Part shown: piece by piece, positions 1 through 14,374 of the stretch
Position numbering within the stretch: position 1 is the first letter of the stretch
Layout of the letters: every line of letters begins with the position of its first letter
Notes under the pieces: model-generated
The model's database searches: none
The model's input: the letters and a program-made list of their open reading frames with translations, nothing else
Told to the model about the DNA's origin: nothing
DNA from: Sycobia sp. Sy_11
Lineage: Eukaryota; Arthropoda; Insecta; Hymenoptera; Epichrysomallidae
Assembly (NCBI GenBank): GCA_018907035.1
Contig: JACCIC010000005.1
Span: 1,911,001 to 1,975,000 of the forward strand
Reading direction: 5' to 3'
Length of the DNA: 64,000 nucleotides
Made by a program: the position numbers and the translations under genes

Positions 1-76
1 TATCCACGTCAAATCAGATTAATGTAATGCATAATAGAAATTATAGATGCGGCATATTGTTTTCTGGAACTAAATT

Positions 77-375
77 AAATAAGTAAGATATATTTCTAAG
101 AATATAATATATTCACACTTGGGTGATTCCACAGATTCTGCGCTGTACAACATCGACAAATTTATCTCACCGACGATTAGGTCAGATGTGAGAGATTTTC
201 TTTCCTCGATATGTGCAAACTAAAACTTTTAATTTTTGAAGAGTAAGTTCAAACGATTGGCAGAAGTAAATAACTATTTGTAAGCTTCGCCCTCGGTTAC
301 ATTGTACATCGCGGAATCTGTGGAATCGCCCAATTGTGAAGATATTATATTCTTAGAAATATATCTTAATTATTT
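77..375. mobile_element. MITE-like element with ~75-bp terminal inverted repeats
   Basis: Positions 77-152 and 300-375 are near-perfect reverse complements of each other; both carry the core GATATATTTCTAAGAATATA and, inward, GATTCCACAGATTC. About 147 bp of unrelated AT-rich sequence lies between. There is no open reading frame of note. This form fits a non-autonomous DNA transposon (MITE). The superfamily cannot be assigned because no clear target-site duplication is seen. Confidence 0.7.
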
Positions 376-1453
376 CATGTAATTCCTTGCAAGAAAAATG
401 ATATTTTTGTTTCAAATAAAATACGATAGCGTAAAAATACGATTTCCATAGATACATAACAATGATTTTGTCGTAATTCCGCGAACATTGCATTGTTAAG
501 AGTAGACGCGGGCGCGATTCACGTTCCAAATTTTTCAATGTCTTCTGGAGCAACGAAATCAATTGAGCGAGCTTTAACGATCTGAATTTTACGAATTTTT
601 TTTTTTTTTTTAATTCAGAAGTTATTTAACGCTCATAGATAAAATAAACCAATTTCCAAAAACATGCGTTATCCTTCATTTGAAAAATGTCGAGCTAAAG
701 ATGTAATTTGTTTATAAACATAGTTTGAAGAAAAAATGAATTAATACATTTAAGGAGGCTCCGTCAAAGATCTGTATCCGCGATATTAACGTAATAACTA
801 ACAAAAGCCAATCGGCCCGTTCAAAGCTTTCCTCCCTTCTTTCTGCGCGGATCAACGCGAAAATATTTAAACCCCGTTCAATCCGAGTTGCTCCGGTAGC
901 CGCTTCGTTTTACTCGACGTCGTGAAACCGTGGAAAAAATTCGCGAAAGAAAAAGTCGTAATTACCAAAACGGCGTATGCACTGCGACGCGACGAAATCT
1001 CGATCTGATGAACAATCGCAACAGAATGTTATTATTATTATTTTTTTTTTTTTGTTCGCAAAGAAAATTAATTTCCTTTCAAGAGACTAATTAATTAACC
1101 GATGCTACATTATCCCTGTTAAAACGTGGAATATCCCGTATTTTTTAATAAATCGGCAGCGATTATCTTTTATGGAGGAGAGCGTTTGATTGGAGGATAA
1201 GCTTAACAAAGGAATTCGTAAAAGTCGACGATATTGTAGACTCTCGCGAATGAACTCGATAAGTAAGCTAATGCGCATTAAAATCCGAGACATATTGGCT
1301 TATTATGTGCGAAGGCGCGTTAAGACATAAATGAACAATTAATAAAAGCGAAGCGATCGACGCGCCGTTGTTCACCCGTTCTTGTACATTATATATGAAA
1401 CTTTCCACGAGCGCGCGTTTCGCACTCCCTCTCAAAGTGCATTGTATATTATT

Positions 1454-1456
<3 letters not shown>
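376..1456. other. AT-rich non-coding stretch
   Basis: No coding exon is recognised. It lies downstream of the last visible LHFPL exon on the minus strand and is probably intron or 3' region of that gene. It contains T and A homopolymer runs near 598-612 and 1037-1053. Confidence 0.4.

Positions 1457-1499
<43 letters not shown>
1457..1499. repeat. (AT)n microsatellite
   Basis: Uninterrupted alternating AT tract of about 43 bp. The tyrosine-isoleucine open frames over it are artefacts. Confidence 0.95.
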
Positions 1500-1502
<3 letters not shown>

Positions 1503-1685
1503 TGCGTAACGAACGATCGTTGCGCTCGCTCCGGCGTGCGCACGCACGCGTAATCGCGCCTCCGTACCCGTCACGAGCAGATATGATATTCGCATACTTG
1601 CATATACGTGTGCATGCATGTATGAACACACACACGCGCACGCGCGCACACCTGTGTGCATATATGCATATATGCATGTGGATAC

Positions 1686-4203
1686 CTTTGTAAAGCGATC
1701 CGCTGCTGAAGAGCTCCGGCTGCAGCTTGACGTGCCTCGAGGCCAGGATGAAGGCGAGGGCGGCCAAGGTAGCCGCGTCCAGAGCCGCGATCGCCGCGAG
1801 CGGTATGGCCCACCGGACCGAGCACGCGCCCGGATTATACCTGCGGCAAAGTGGAAAAATTTATTCAAAAATACACGATGATACATATATGTGTGCGTCT
1901 GTGTATGTATGTATATATATATATATCTCGTAAGAAGTTTTTTCGCGCGCCTGTGCACGCGCAGCTCGTTGAGACCTTATTATCGCGAACAGTTGGATTT
2001 TGTCGCTGCAGCGAGCTTATTCTATTTGGAATCGAGCGTCTCTTAACGTTTTTTCCTTCCTGCGAGTTTCTCGAAGCTCAAACTCACGTGAAACGAATGC
2101 GTCGCAATCGGCAGAGATACTTCGTGCGTCGTAAATTATCGCCGAAAGTGAGAAAGTTATTATAGGATTTTTAATCTTTTTTGAAATAAAAGCTTTCATA
2201 ATGATTGCTTTGATCAATCATAAAAATCAGAATTAGAATTCTGGTTTGCTATATATATATGCTTATCATCATAAACTTACCAGGAGGTACGGTCGGCTGA
2301 TTTGAATTGTAAATTGTAATTTAGCTCTAATTAGTGCCAGTTTGATCAGTGAATTCAATCTTTCAAATATACAGAATTCTGTCTATAGGTCACGCATACG
2401 TCCATATTCGGCATACGATTTTTAAAAATACATTATTACTTAATACATTTCTATGTAGTAATAGAGTTGTATATATGTATATATATATATAAAATATCGC
2501 TATAGCTTTCAGTTCCTTGTACGCCATTACGCGCTTGAATTCCACTGTCTCTTTAATAGCAAAAAACACGGAATTGCCCTAAACTTGCGTTACCATTTTT
2601 TAACAAGTAAATATAATAAAGTAAAGTACGATGATTAAGCGAGATGCAAATCGTCGTTCGAATTGCAGTAAGAGTCCAATTTGACACACAAAAGAAAGAA
2701 ATCTAATAAAGCCAAAGTTGTCCAACGATTCACTCTAAGGACGCTCGCCGAGCCGGCCAGTAGAAACAGGCGGGAACGATCGGCCAAGTCGTCGCGAGAA
2801 ACAAAATTCTCCAACAATTGCAAAATGAAAAATGCTACTTCTCCCGTGAGACAGTTTTGCGCGCGCGCGCTGCATTATTCCCGATAATATATAGACGAAA
2901 AATACCGTGCCGATAGAAATCTCAGCGTTATTGATGCGCTATCTCTCGCCTGCATTGACGACCAGGCGAACGCTCGCGCGCGAAATTCGACGAACAAAAT
3001 GCTGACCGCGAAAGAATACGATCGAGATTATTAAGTCGTGTAAATTGATGATCTTAAAATTAACGGAGAAAATGGCCAGCGCGTATGAATCTCGCAAGAG
3101 GTATGTAACGCCGCATTTGTTAATCGCGAATCATTCGGCAAAAAGTCGAGTGAAACTGGTCAAGAACCGGTGAGGCACTTTTACACTACGTTGGCTCACT
3201 TTGAAACTGGGAAATTTTTTTAATTGTTACAAACGGATGCTAAACGGAGTTTCGTTTAGATAGGAAAGTTGACCGGCCAATTTGCGATCGTAAAACCAAA
3301 ATATCCTCGATTTCTATCATAGAATACAATTGTGCTAAAGTTTTTATTCTTAAAACAGTCGGGCGAACGAAATGCGCAGACTACTCGTAGTTTTTTATTT
3401 TCGAAAATTCCTTCATCGGACTGTAACTGATCAATTTTCGCACAAATTTTTCCCCAAAACGATTCCATCGATCGTATCATACACTTAATAACTCAACCAA
3501 AAATGTTTTAATAGTCTTTTAAATAATTTATGCCACTGCTCCATTAACTCGTCGAAACGTTTATTTTACAACGACCAACGAACAAATTTCAAAACCGCTC
3601 TATTCAATTTATACATTATAATACATCGTGGATTTATTCGTCGGAAATATTACGATCTGCGTCACGAGATTATACGCGCCGCTTTCGAACAGTTTTCTAA
3701 CGATCCGGGCGGACTGTTGAATAATGCAAAAAAAAAAGAAAAGAAAAAGAAAAGAAAAGACAAGAAAAGACAGCTCGTTGTCCCGATCAAAAAAATAAGA
3801 TAACACAAGCAATGTAAAAACCAAGCCTTTAAAAGACTTTAAACGATTATTTAATCGTTCACGAGTTAAAACAATCACCGTGCATGCAGCACGTGCTATT
3901 TGAATCTTTTTTCTTTCAATCATTTTCTTTTTATATACAATTATCTATTTTGTTACAGTCCTTTGCATATTTATTGCAGGTTTGAAAATATTTATTACCG
4001 TAAAAGTCTGACAGATTATATACATATATATATATATATATAGACAATAAACTCGATAAGTATACTATAGTTGACTTTTATATTTATTACAGATTTTTGT
4101 TGAAAATTTCTGCTGTTAACCTGCTCGGAGACCGTAACAATTATTACGAACGAGCAGTAAATACTCGCGGCTCCTAAAACGCGCAAATAATTAAGCTTCA
4201 ACG

Positions 4204-4251
<48 letters not shown>

Positions 4252-4308
4252 GCATAGGGCCAATATAAAACGGAGTAAAAAAAATGGTTACTGTGATACT
4301 TTTATGAC

Positions 4309-4357
<49 letters not shown>

Positions 4358-5302
4358 CATCGATATTATATAGCCCGCTGCACCGCTCTCGTTGCTCCCG
4401 GCACGACAATGCATTCCGGCGCTTTCCGAACTCGGGCGGGATTTTTAAACGACGTATCTTAAAAACCGTTTCACGCACGTTCCTGCCCGTTTTTGCCCGC
4501 ATACATGCGCTCATTGCGGGAACACAATAATGATAATGATAATGATAATTATAACGATAATAATAATAATAATAATAATAATAATCGTTTACCTGGAGGC
4601 GGCGGCGCCGCATATGGCGCGAATCAGCGGCGAGTCCCAGCCCAGCGGATAGACGCAGACTCCGACGGCCATGCAGACAGCTGTGAAAATTTACAAATAT
4701 GAATGTAAATAATTATACATAAATATGTGTATATATGTATTAACCATACATCGGAACGTTTATTTAACGAAAATTTTATTTATCAATAATCTCGACAAGT
4801 TAACGCTGTCTGTTATATATATATATAGAGTTAGACATTTATTACAAGGGTCCCATTTAGTTCACCCCCTTCGCTTATGTAGAATCGAAGGTATTCAAAG
4901 GTCGACGGTGAAAGTTAACCACGTTACGGGCAAGGCGTTAATATTTTTCTAACTGCGTGCGTATCTACAATGCGCACGGTCTATATAAAAGCAGCCGTGC
5001 CTCACGGGCGCGGACCCGAGGGCGGGCGAGAACGCGTCGTCCCGCGGCATTATATTTTAAACCGACGATGACGCGTATTTTAGGTTTATTTATATATATA
5101 TACATATACAGCTCCCGCGTGCGCGCGCGCGCGCGCGCATACATAACAGATGCACTCTATAAAATTATCCCGTCGGTTCTTTGGAAAGCTCCGAATGCGA
5201 TTTCGAGGAATATTTAATCGTGCAGTAAATACATGCGTACGGCAGATTCACGCTTTTCCATCTTTCGTTAGAGACAAATATTAAAATATCATTAGCATAA
5301 GC

Positions 5303-5348
<46 letters not shown>

Positions 5349-5893
5349 AATATACATATGTATACTGAAATAAAAAAATTGTAAATCCAAACAAATGTGT
5401 GTTTAATTGTACATAAATGTACATAAGTAGGTGAATGTCCGGATAGTTTCCAATAATATTTTGTTGATGTATAATAAAAAAATAATAATGATAGTAATAA
5501 CAGTTTGGCAGTGTGTGTGTGTGTATGTGTCTGTATAAAACTTTTAAATATTAAGTCGAAAGCTCTCTATTATCAACTGGAACGTTATTAAGAGCACCTT
5601 TCAATAAAGCCAACGAACAGGTAAACTTTCAAAGCTACTGGAGTCGTAAAATAGGGGAAGTTAAATTATCCGTATATATAACTATCTATTATAATGATAT
5701 AATATAAGAAAAAAAAACCATTGTCCCGAAAATTATACTATCGACTTCTTTATCACATTTTAATGACATTTATTTTAATAATAAATTTACGACGAGAATT
5801 GTCCATCGTAAAATCACGTTTACTTATTTATATGAGCTGCTAGTTAAATATTTTACCTTAGAAATTATAGTACTATAATTATTAACGAGGTAG

Positions 5894-5930
<37 letters not shown>

Positions 5931-6244
5931 CGCAAAAAAAACGTTCTGCAGCACCGTTGCACTAAATACACACGCAAGGATTGAGGAGATTGCGCGTGCA
6001 TGGCGTCGGGGCGAAGAATTTACTTAAGAACGCGCAAGAAACAAAGAAAAAAAATAGAAGTAAACGGTTTTTCTAATGATTGCTAAACTCGGCTATCCGG
6101 ATCGTATAACAAGAAATCTTTCTCGAGACAGACTGGCGCTCTGTATGGCAGTGCGTTAATGTAACGTTTTAATAAGTATGTAATGCATAGTGAAAATATT
6201 GGCCGCGTGCACGTGGCCAGGCACGAATCTTATCCCATTCTCAC

Positions 6245-6299
<55 letters not shown>

Positions 6300-6941
6300 C
6301 ATACACACACATATACATATATATACACAATGTCTCTTCCACCGTGTAAAAGTCGACTTGTTAAAGCAACCGCGACGAATCCACGGGTCGTTAAACTCAT
6401 CTCGAACAGAGTCATCAGTGCGGTGGTGTGTGTGTGTGTGCGTGCGCGCGCGTGTGCGCGTGTGTGTGCGTGCCCGCGTGGATATATGAGGCCGCGGAGC
6501 GGCGTTAAAACTCGCTCGTTTTTTTCCGCCAGCAAAACGAGCAAAGGAGCGCGTCGTCATTGTCGTCGTGATCGTGGAGAGAAGCGCATTAGCCGCGCGA
6601 ACGCGCGTCGTTAGGGGGAAATAGGGGAGGGGAGGGGAGGGCACTGCCCTTCGCGTCCTCGATCCACGGACAGTGGTATAGTAATGGTTAATATAACGCA
6701 TGAGTATATATATATATAGGAAAAAGGAAGGAAGGAAGGAAGGAAGGAAAATCCTTTCTTCTACAGGCATGTTATCGCTTATGCTTAATAATATATGTAT
6801 AGAAAGCGCTCGCCGTGGAAACCGCGACGCCGAGTCGATTTTCTCCGCTGGGCCGATCGGGGATTGGTATTATCATACTATATCTGTGTATCCAGGCGAG
6901 AGAACACAATGGCCTCGAACGTGTGTGTGGGTGCGCGCCCG

Positions 6942-6999
<58 letters not shown>

Positions 7000-7180
7000 T
7001 AGATGTATGAGCGTGCGAGAGGTCTTTCTCTCCCCGCCCCTCTCCCACTTGCCTCCTATCTCCCCCTGCAATGCCACCGGCCGTGCCGCGATATTTTAAA
7101 AGCCACACGCGCGTGCGTTCGCGCCGGACTTTCACTCTCGCGGTATATTATTCGCGCGTACGTGCGCGCCAGCGTCGCCG

Positions 7181-7220
<40 letters not shown>

Positions 7221-7377
7221 GCTTACGTACGTACACGTGCGCGACGCGAAGACAAAGACGAGAAACGGGCAGGGCCAAAAGGGAAGCGGTCGAAGCTGGT
7301 CGGAAAGTCCGGATGATTCAGAGGAGATTCAAATTTAGACGTCGTCGAGTATGCCGAGGGGAGAATTGAAATATATA

Positions 7378-7428
<51 letters not shown>

Positions 7429-8845
7429 TTGTAATAGGCATTGGGCGGAAGAATTTTGGAAAGAGGAAGAATGAAAACGTCGCGTTTGTACGGCGGGGGG
7501 AAAATATTCCTTTTCTTTAAATCTCGACATATATAGTTTTATACCGCGATAACTTCTCCTATTTCAGCAATTATACAAGCAACGGAAAATCGAAAGAGAA
7601 CTTGACAAAGCACGAAGTTGACTCTCCGTGTCTTTTGGTATTCTGGGCAAAATCGCATTTTAAATATAAACACTAGTCCCATTCAAGGAATTTCGTTGGA
7701 TAGTCTTTTTCATTAGAGGTGCATGAAATAATGCTAAGAATTTCAAAAATGTTCAATGTAAGCAATAATTATCAGTGACCATTTTTATCAGTTGATATGA
7801 AGTACAATTTGAATTTTTCAGTTATTACACGCTACTTATTATAATGATTTCTATAAAGCTGATGAAAGAACGGAGATTGATAATTTGAGACTAATAGACA
7901 TATCCAGAATTTGCGTTGGCCCACTTACACAGTCTTCTTAGCCAACTAAAATAAATCATTAATTACGAATATTTCTTGTATTTATTAATTTATACAAAAT
8001 ATATCGCAACAATAGAAATAAGTTGTAATTTTGTATCATCGATCTATAAGAGAAAAAGACAGTAATTGATTCTTATTGCCTTGATGTAAGGATCTTTTTC
8101 GAAGGTCGAAAAATTGGCACACAACGAAACCTTTCCTATATGCATTGATAATTTTCAGCAGCCTTACCGATTTATTTCCTACATTGATATTTCAAGGATC
8201 TTATAATATGATCTTATAATTTAACAAGATCTAATAAAATGATTAATTAAAATTTCAACCGTCCCTATCCCCGTAAATAAATCCTTTACAATAAATTCGC
8301 GTCGCGCGAAAATCATTCGCTCGCCAACCTATACCAATAGCATTAGGCGACACTAGGTGCCTAATCGGCACGACACAGAAAGCTACAATCCTACATTTTC
8401 CATAACCCGAGGATCGTCGAATGAATGTACCAACCGATTTCCCATATCCGTTCGACGGAGGATCGGTTACGGTCGCTGTGATCGCGCCACCACCTCCATC
8501 CCTCCCCCCTCCCCGACAAACGCCCACTACGTGCATAATTAAGTCGAGACGAGGAGGACGACGCCACGGAATCCCGAGGTGGTATTAATAACGTCCCCGA
8601 TCCGAGCGCGGGAATCGCTGTCGCTGTTTGAGAGAGAGAAAGAGAGGGGGAGAGAGAGAGAGAGAGAGACGGAGACGCATTCGCGGCCCCGACGACGCGC
8701 GGGGCCTCCCATAACGGTTCATTCCACATTTCTGTCGCTGCGGCGAATGGTGTTTACGTGTCTGTATGTAGGTACCACATATACACTCGCGCCGCCGCTG
8801 CCGCATCCTCCCGATGGCTACGTCTATATACGAGCGCGCGCGCGC

Positions 8846-8907
<62 letters not shown>

Positions 8908-10255
8908 ACGTTCACATGTGCTATATATGTAGGCATGTATATATACAGGTATATAAGTAAGCGGCGTCGCCCGTATATGTACCAGATATACTCGTGGGAC
9001 TCGTGGTACTCGCGCTCTTCTGTCGAGCGGTCGATCGCTCGAGGTGCGGTTTCGATCTCCTGTATTTATCTATATATATATAGAGTGTTCCAAATATGAT
9101 ATACAAGACGCAGTAGCGTGTTGGCAAAGGAACGGGGAAAGTTTCGAATAGTTGAAAATTGCCTATACCCCGGTCGCCCCAGTGATCCGATCGGCTCCCG
9201 ATCGCGGATGGACGGGTGGATTCGTAAGGCGAGAGATCGAACGGGTTGTGTTTTTTTCTCCTTTTTTTTTGGAACGATTCAAACGGGCGTCGCGTTGAGA
9301 AAAAAAGCGACGTTCCGCGTTATTCTTGAGATAACGCCGAGGATAACGCTTCGAAGCATCGATCCGTCTTTTTAATTTCCATGCGCCGCGATCTAGAGTC
9401 GATCAGCCGACTCGTCCATTGACGGGTGGAGCAAAAACTATTTACAACTTTCCAAAAATTGCGTAGAATCTTTGTATACGTATTACCCATCTTATTGCTC
9501 ATTCGCTATACTCTGATTATTCTTATTGCTTTCAGTAACATAACGTTGTTATTATTATTATTATTATTGTCCTTTTGTTAACAATTACCCATATGTTCTG
9601 ATTTCTGTTGATAAATTTTTTATTTATACTCTTTTACAATTTTCCATCTTATTCCGTTAACGAGAAGTCAATTACTCGAACTTAACGGTTACAAATTAGT
9701 TCTTCACTTATTGCACTTTCATATATACGCTAAATTCAATTGACTTTTATACATTAGACATAAAATCTATAAGAGCTATAATTGGAAAACGACGCAGTAG
9801 ATCTGATTACCTCGTCACGAATTACTTGGAATTACTTAGTTATCTTGGAATTGTCTAATTTCACTCAAACAGCTAATGTCAAAATTCGTCCAAACAAAAA
9901 ATATACAGATTCAGCTTTGGCTTTATATATATTCTTAATATTTATATAAAGGACCATTCTAAAACATTGTTTTACTGCAACAACAAAAAAAAAAAAACGC
10001 GTAATAAACCATATTAATTCACAGCGTTCGCTTGAAATTTTCTGAAAATTTCAATAATTTGTCGCGTCGTCGTTCCATAACTCACCATTGCTACGTATTT
10101 AATCCCTTCCATGTATGTAACACCCCTTAACCCTTATAAATAAACTGTATCACAAAATCAAAATAAATAAAAAAAAACTGCCTTATAGAATGGATCGCCC
10201 GCAAAATAGCTCGTTGTCTATCTACCGCTGACGACCGCGAGGCTACAGAAAAGAA

Positions 10256-10291
<36 letters not shown>

Positions 10292-13200
10292 TCGCGAACC
10301 CGTTTACCTACATTTCGCGTGAGTACTTGCGCCGAGCGCGCACAATGGACTTGTGGGTCGGCACTGTGCGCCGGGTCGGAAACTGCCTTTTTCTATAAAA
10401 ACCGGTGGATTTGCGTTGATTTCCGGCCGCGCGCTATATATAATTGATACTCCCAACTCCCCCTCCAACTCGCTCCAACCTCTCAACCATCATTTAACCC
10501 GCATCCTTTTTCGACACACAATAAATATACCAACAAACATCCGAGTTATTATATATATATATGAACGTATGTATGTATGTGTGTATGTATGTCAGTTCGT
10601 ATACTCCTAATTGCTCAATTGGAGGATCCCGAGGCTTGTCGGGCGTGTGGAATGTTGTTGTATATTTTCGAATTTTAATTATACACACGGTAACTGTAGC
10701 GCCGCACTGCCGCGGATTCATCAGAGAACTCTTTCTTCTCGCTCGTAAAATTTTTGCCCCGCGCCACCGCCGCCGCCGCCGCCGCCCGCAACCGTCAATT
10801 TTGTCGAAACTTTTCGCAAAATATGGGGAAATATAATGGAACGCGAAACTCCAGCAATGAGATATAACGACAGTGTACATTGTCGAAATTATTTATTTAC
10901 CCGCCAACCTCCGTCCCCGCCCGCTCCACCGCCCTTTTTTCGCGATTTCGCGAGCGCATTAATTGCAAGGGAGATTTTACCTCCTAGTCCCGCTTGCTGT
11001 GTACATTTTCTTGCCTTGTATTAATAGCCGGTTACGATACCTATATTGCATGTAATTAAAATGCTTAAACTCGTGGCTGGGCCGAAATTGCGCGCATGAA
11101 CATAGCATCCGTCGTAATTAGAGGATTAAAGAAGCAAAATCGACGTTTAATTTGCAAAAAGAAGAAAATGAACGATGGTTGTGTCGAAAGTTCCGAAAAC
11201 CCACCGAGTCTCGCATGCGCACGTACGTCTGCGTTCGTTCAAAATAAACGGATGGAAACTGAACGATACGTTATTGTGTGGAACTGATAAACTTAAGAAG
11301 AAAAAAAAGACAACAACATATTCTATAATGAAAAATACCACAGACCTATCCAAAGAGGCCACAATTCAGAAATTAAATATTACAGGAGTTTTCCAGTGGA
11401 TTAAAATTAATTCCTAGCAAAACGCGTCAATGGTATCCCGAAACTAAGTCTAAAATACGTCCCCGCTGACCTAAGGTGGTAGCTCGAAATAAGATTTAAT
11501 AATGTACTAAATAGCATACACTTCCCTACCCCATAGAAAAAGCTAATCTTGTCGCAATTAGAAGCACAAAGATATTGCTCATCGTCCTCTAATCGTCGTC
11601 CCGTAAGCCTTCCGCCCAAAACAATTACAGTGTACCGAGTTATTCTTCAAGTTTTATTAGTATTCTTTGCATACCAACGAAAAAAGCAAATCTAATCAAA
11701 GGTAAAAGATACGTTCAATTATCGCCGATAGCACATGCACGGCATCCAGAAAGTGTTAGACGAAAAAAGGGTTTGCAACAAGGTATCGCAAAGTTTTCGA
11801 TTCTCTTTAATATATGCCATACAAACGCTCCATAACCTTGCCGTCGATTTTTTATGGGTGAAAAAATTTGAAAAAAATCAAATAAAATAGAATCCGATTG
11901 AAAGGAGCTTTTTGGCAATTAACGCCTCGAAACATGAAGCCATACTATTACAATCAAAATTAACTGCCCTTGGCCAAGCAGAAGGAGAGCATTGCACGAG
12001 CTTCGATGCACGAGAAAAAGGAAACGTTGGATGAAAATCTATGGCCTGTATAGTAAGCATTCGCCGCATCGATTGTCACGCGTTAAAATTTGCGATGAGT
12101 CAATTTTTCTTCAACTGGCTGAGATGTAAGAAAAATTTTCCGATTCAATTCTATTTCTATAGCACAGATTAAAGACGAGCATCACTCCGCACTTAAGAGG
12201 CTTTTTTATGGTTTTTATAGTAAAGCAATATTTCCATCGTTTGTATCACCTAGAAAGAGGAGCAGATGCCCGAACAATATTATATAACGAAAATCTTGAC
12301 AGTCAATAAGATAGAGATGCACTGGAGATGCAATATGTCCATCCCCGTGCGATACAGTAGCAGTTGAAAATCTATGCAAGTAATTGTAAATATTTCACAG
12401 CTTATCGCGTCTTAATTCCTCCCCCCCCCCCCATCACCCTAAGTGCCGTAAGAACACAAATGATCCGATAGATCCTTCAAGTTTTTCTCACAAAATTCTT
12501 CTGAGAAAATAGCGTCTAAGTTGCTATGCGAGAGTTCTTACGATTATAACTCTATATATAAAAGAATTAAATACTATTTGTTTCAGTTGCTATATTTTCA
12601 CGTATGGCTACGCCATATCGTTGCGTTAACGGCACCGCTAATTTCGTCAGTATTGTAAAAGCGTTTGTTTCCTTATTGAACTTAACTGTAAATACTGCGT
12701 GAAATGTTACCATTTTTTTCCCCGATAAATGCGCTTAAAGAGAAGAAAAAAAGTATGAGCGCGCGTTAGGCAAACGCTGATCGTCAACGACTCGAGTTAA
12801 TAAACCATGTCGAAATCAGTAATTACGATTCATCGGTACATGTCTGTATAAAAGTGTATAAACAAATGAGTGCGCATTATCTGTATAATGTATAGGAAAT
12901 GATGACACGATGGAAAATAAGCCAAGATATACTTATATAGTAGTTATCGATGTACAAAGGCTGCTTTTAACAGTTACAAAACGTCATCATTTAACTTCTA
13001 TATATATATCTATATATTGCGGTACATCGTCGTTACAAACCGCGCGATGGGTAATACTGCGATGAAAGTTTCTATAAAATCATTTACGAAACTAGGAATA
13101 CATATATATATAGATAAAATGTGCATTCAAAACAATGAGAATATACGCGTGCATAAATTCCAATCGTTACAAGCTAGTTCTTCGTCTACTAAAAATCTAT

Positions 13201-13912
13201 GAGCTGAAAAAAATTAAAATTTTGTAATGCTTATAAAGTCAGTACCAATTATTCAGTATGTCAACTTTTCATTAAGAACAAAATCACCGGACGACTTGCC
13301 AGACTGCGTATATTTCCACATATAATTGAAACAATTGCGCAGTCTGCTCTAATAGATGACTCGATTTTTCACAATGGCGTTCCCCCTACCCCGCCGGCAG
13401 CCTCATGGGCGCTCTTTTCATCCATCATAAATTCAGCAAAGTCCCACGACCACCGCGCGGTCGGCAATTAGAAAAGGCGGTCTCTTTCATATATATATAT
13501 ATAACATTCCGCTGCACGCGCAACCCCATCATGGGAAAAAGTTGTCACGGCGAAGATGGAATGAAGGGATGGCGGGCGGGGAATCCCGCGGGAGCGCACA
13601 TAAACGTCCTCTGCAATGATTTGCAAGTATATATATATAGGTTCATAGCCCGTGCATGAGTGACGTAATGCGCTGCACTGTGGACGTTGCGGAATCGCGG
13701 CGCCCCTTATCTTCACCGGATAATTGGACGATCGTTGGCCACTGACTTTCCAATGTATATAATCCCGAAGAATTATGTCCCGATGCTCTGTTGGAGGCAT
13801 ATATATACACGCGCTTCCGCCATAGTATACGGCCAGAACCTGCCGCGGTTTTTCCGCGTGCACTTTCCTGGCAACCCTCTCGCGTGTCGCGATTTTCTTT
13901 TTTACGGGTTTA

Positions 13913-13957
<45 letters not shown>

Positions 13958-14078
13958 TGTGTGTATAAAAAAACCAATCGAGTATTCGCTCTGCACTTTC
14001 CGCGCGTAATTTTACACATACGTGTATATATATATATATGACCGAGAGCTCTCAGAGCGTTTTCTCCTCGCTTCGCGC

Positions 14079-14125
<47 letters not shown>

Positions 14126-14317
14126 GTGATTTGGTATTGAAAACGAATAAAAGATTATATTTTACAGCAAGCCTGAAGTATGGAAGTTTTCTCTCGCGAT
14201 TCCCCTTCTTATATAAGCTATATCTATATAGAATACTGCAGCATTTTCTATAATAAACCCGCGCACCGAACGATTCGCTGAAGGATATAAATTTTTATTT
14301 GTTTTCTCTCGAAATTC

Positions 14318-14374
<57 letters not shown>

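Larger units (their letters stand above)
1841..4592 (-). other. LHFPL intron 3
   Basis: Bounded by a GT donor at 4592-4591 and an AG acceptor at 1842-1841 (minus strand). It holds two long AT tracts, an (AAT)n run next to the donor and a GC-rich patch near 2860-3000. No exon is recognised inside. Confidence 0.7.

Noticed and set aside
1268..1958. Open frames rich in YIYIYI or HTHTHT
   Set aside because: They are translations of AT and CA dinucleotide tracts, on both strands. The same holds for all similar frames in the window. Only the piece at 1686-1840 on the minus strand is a real exon (LHFPL exon 4).
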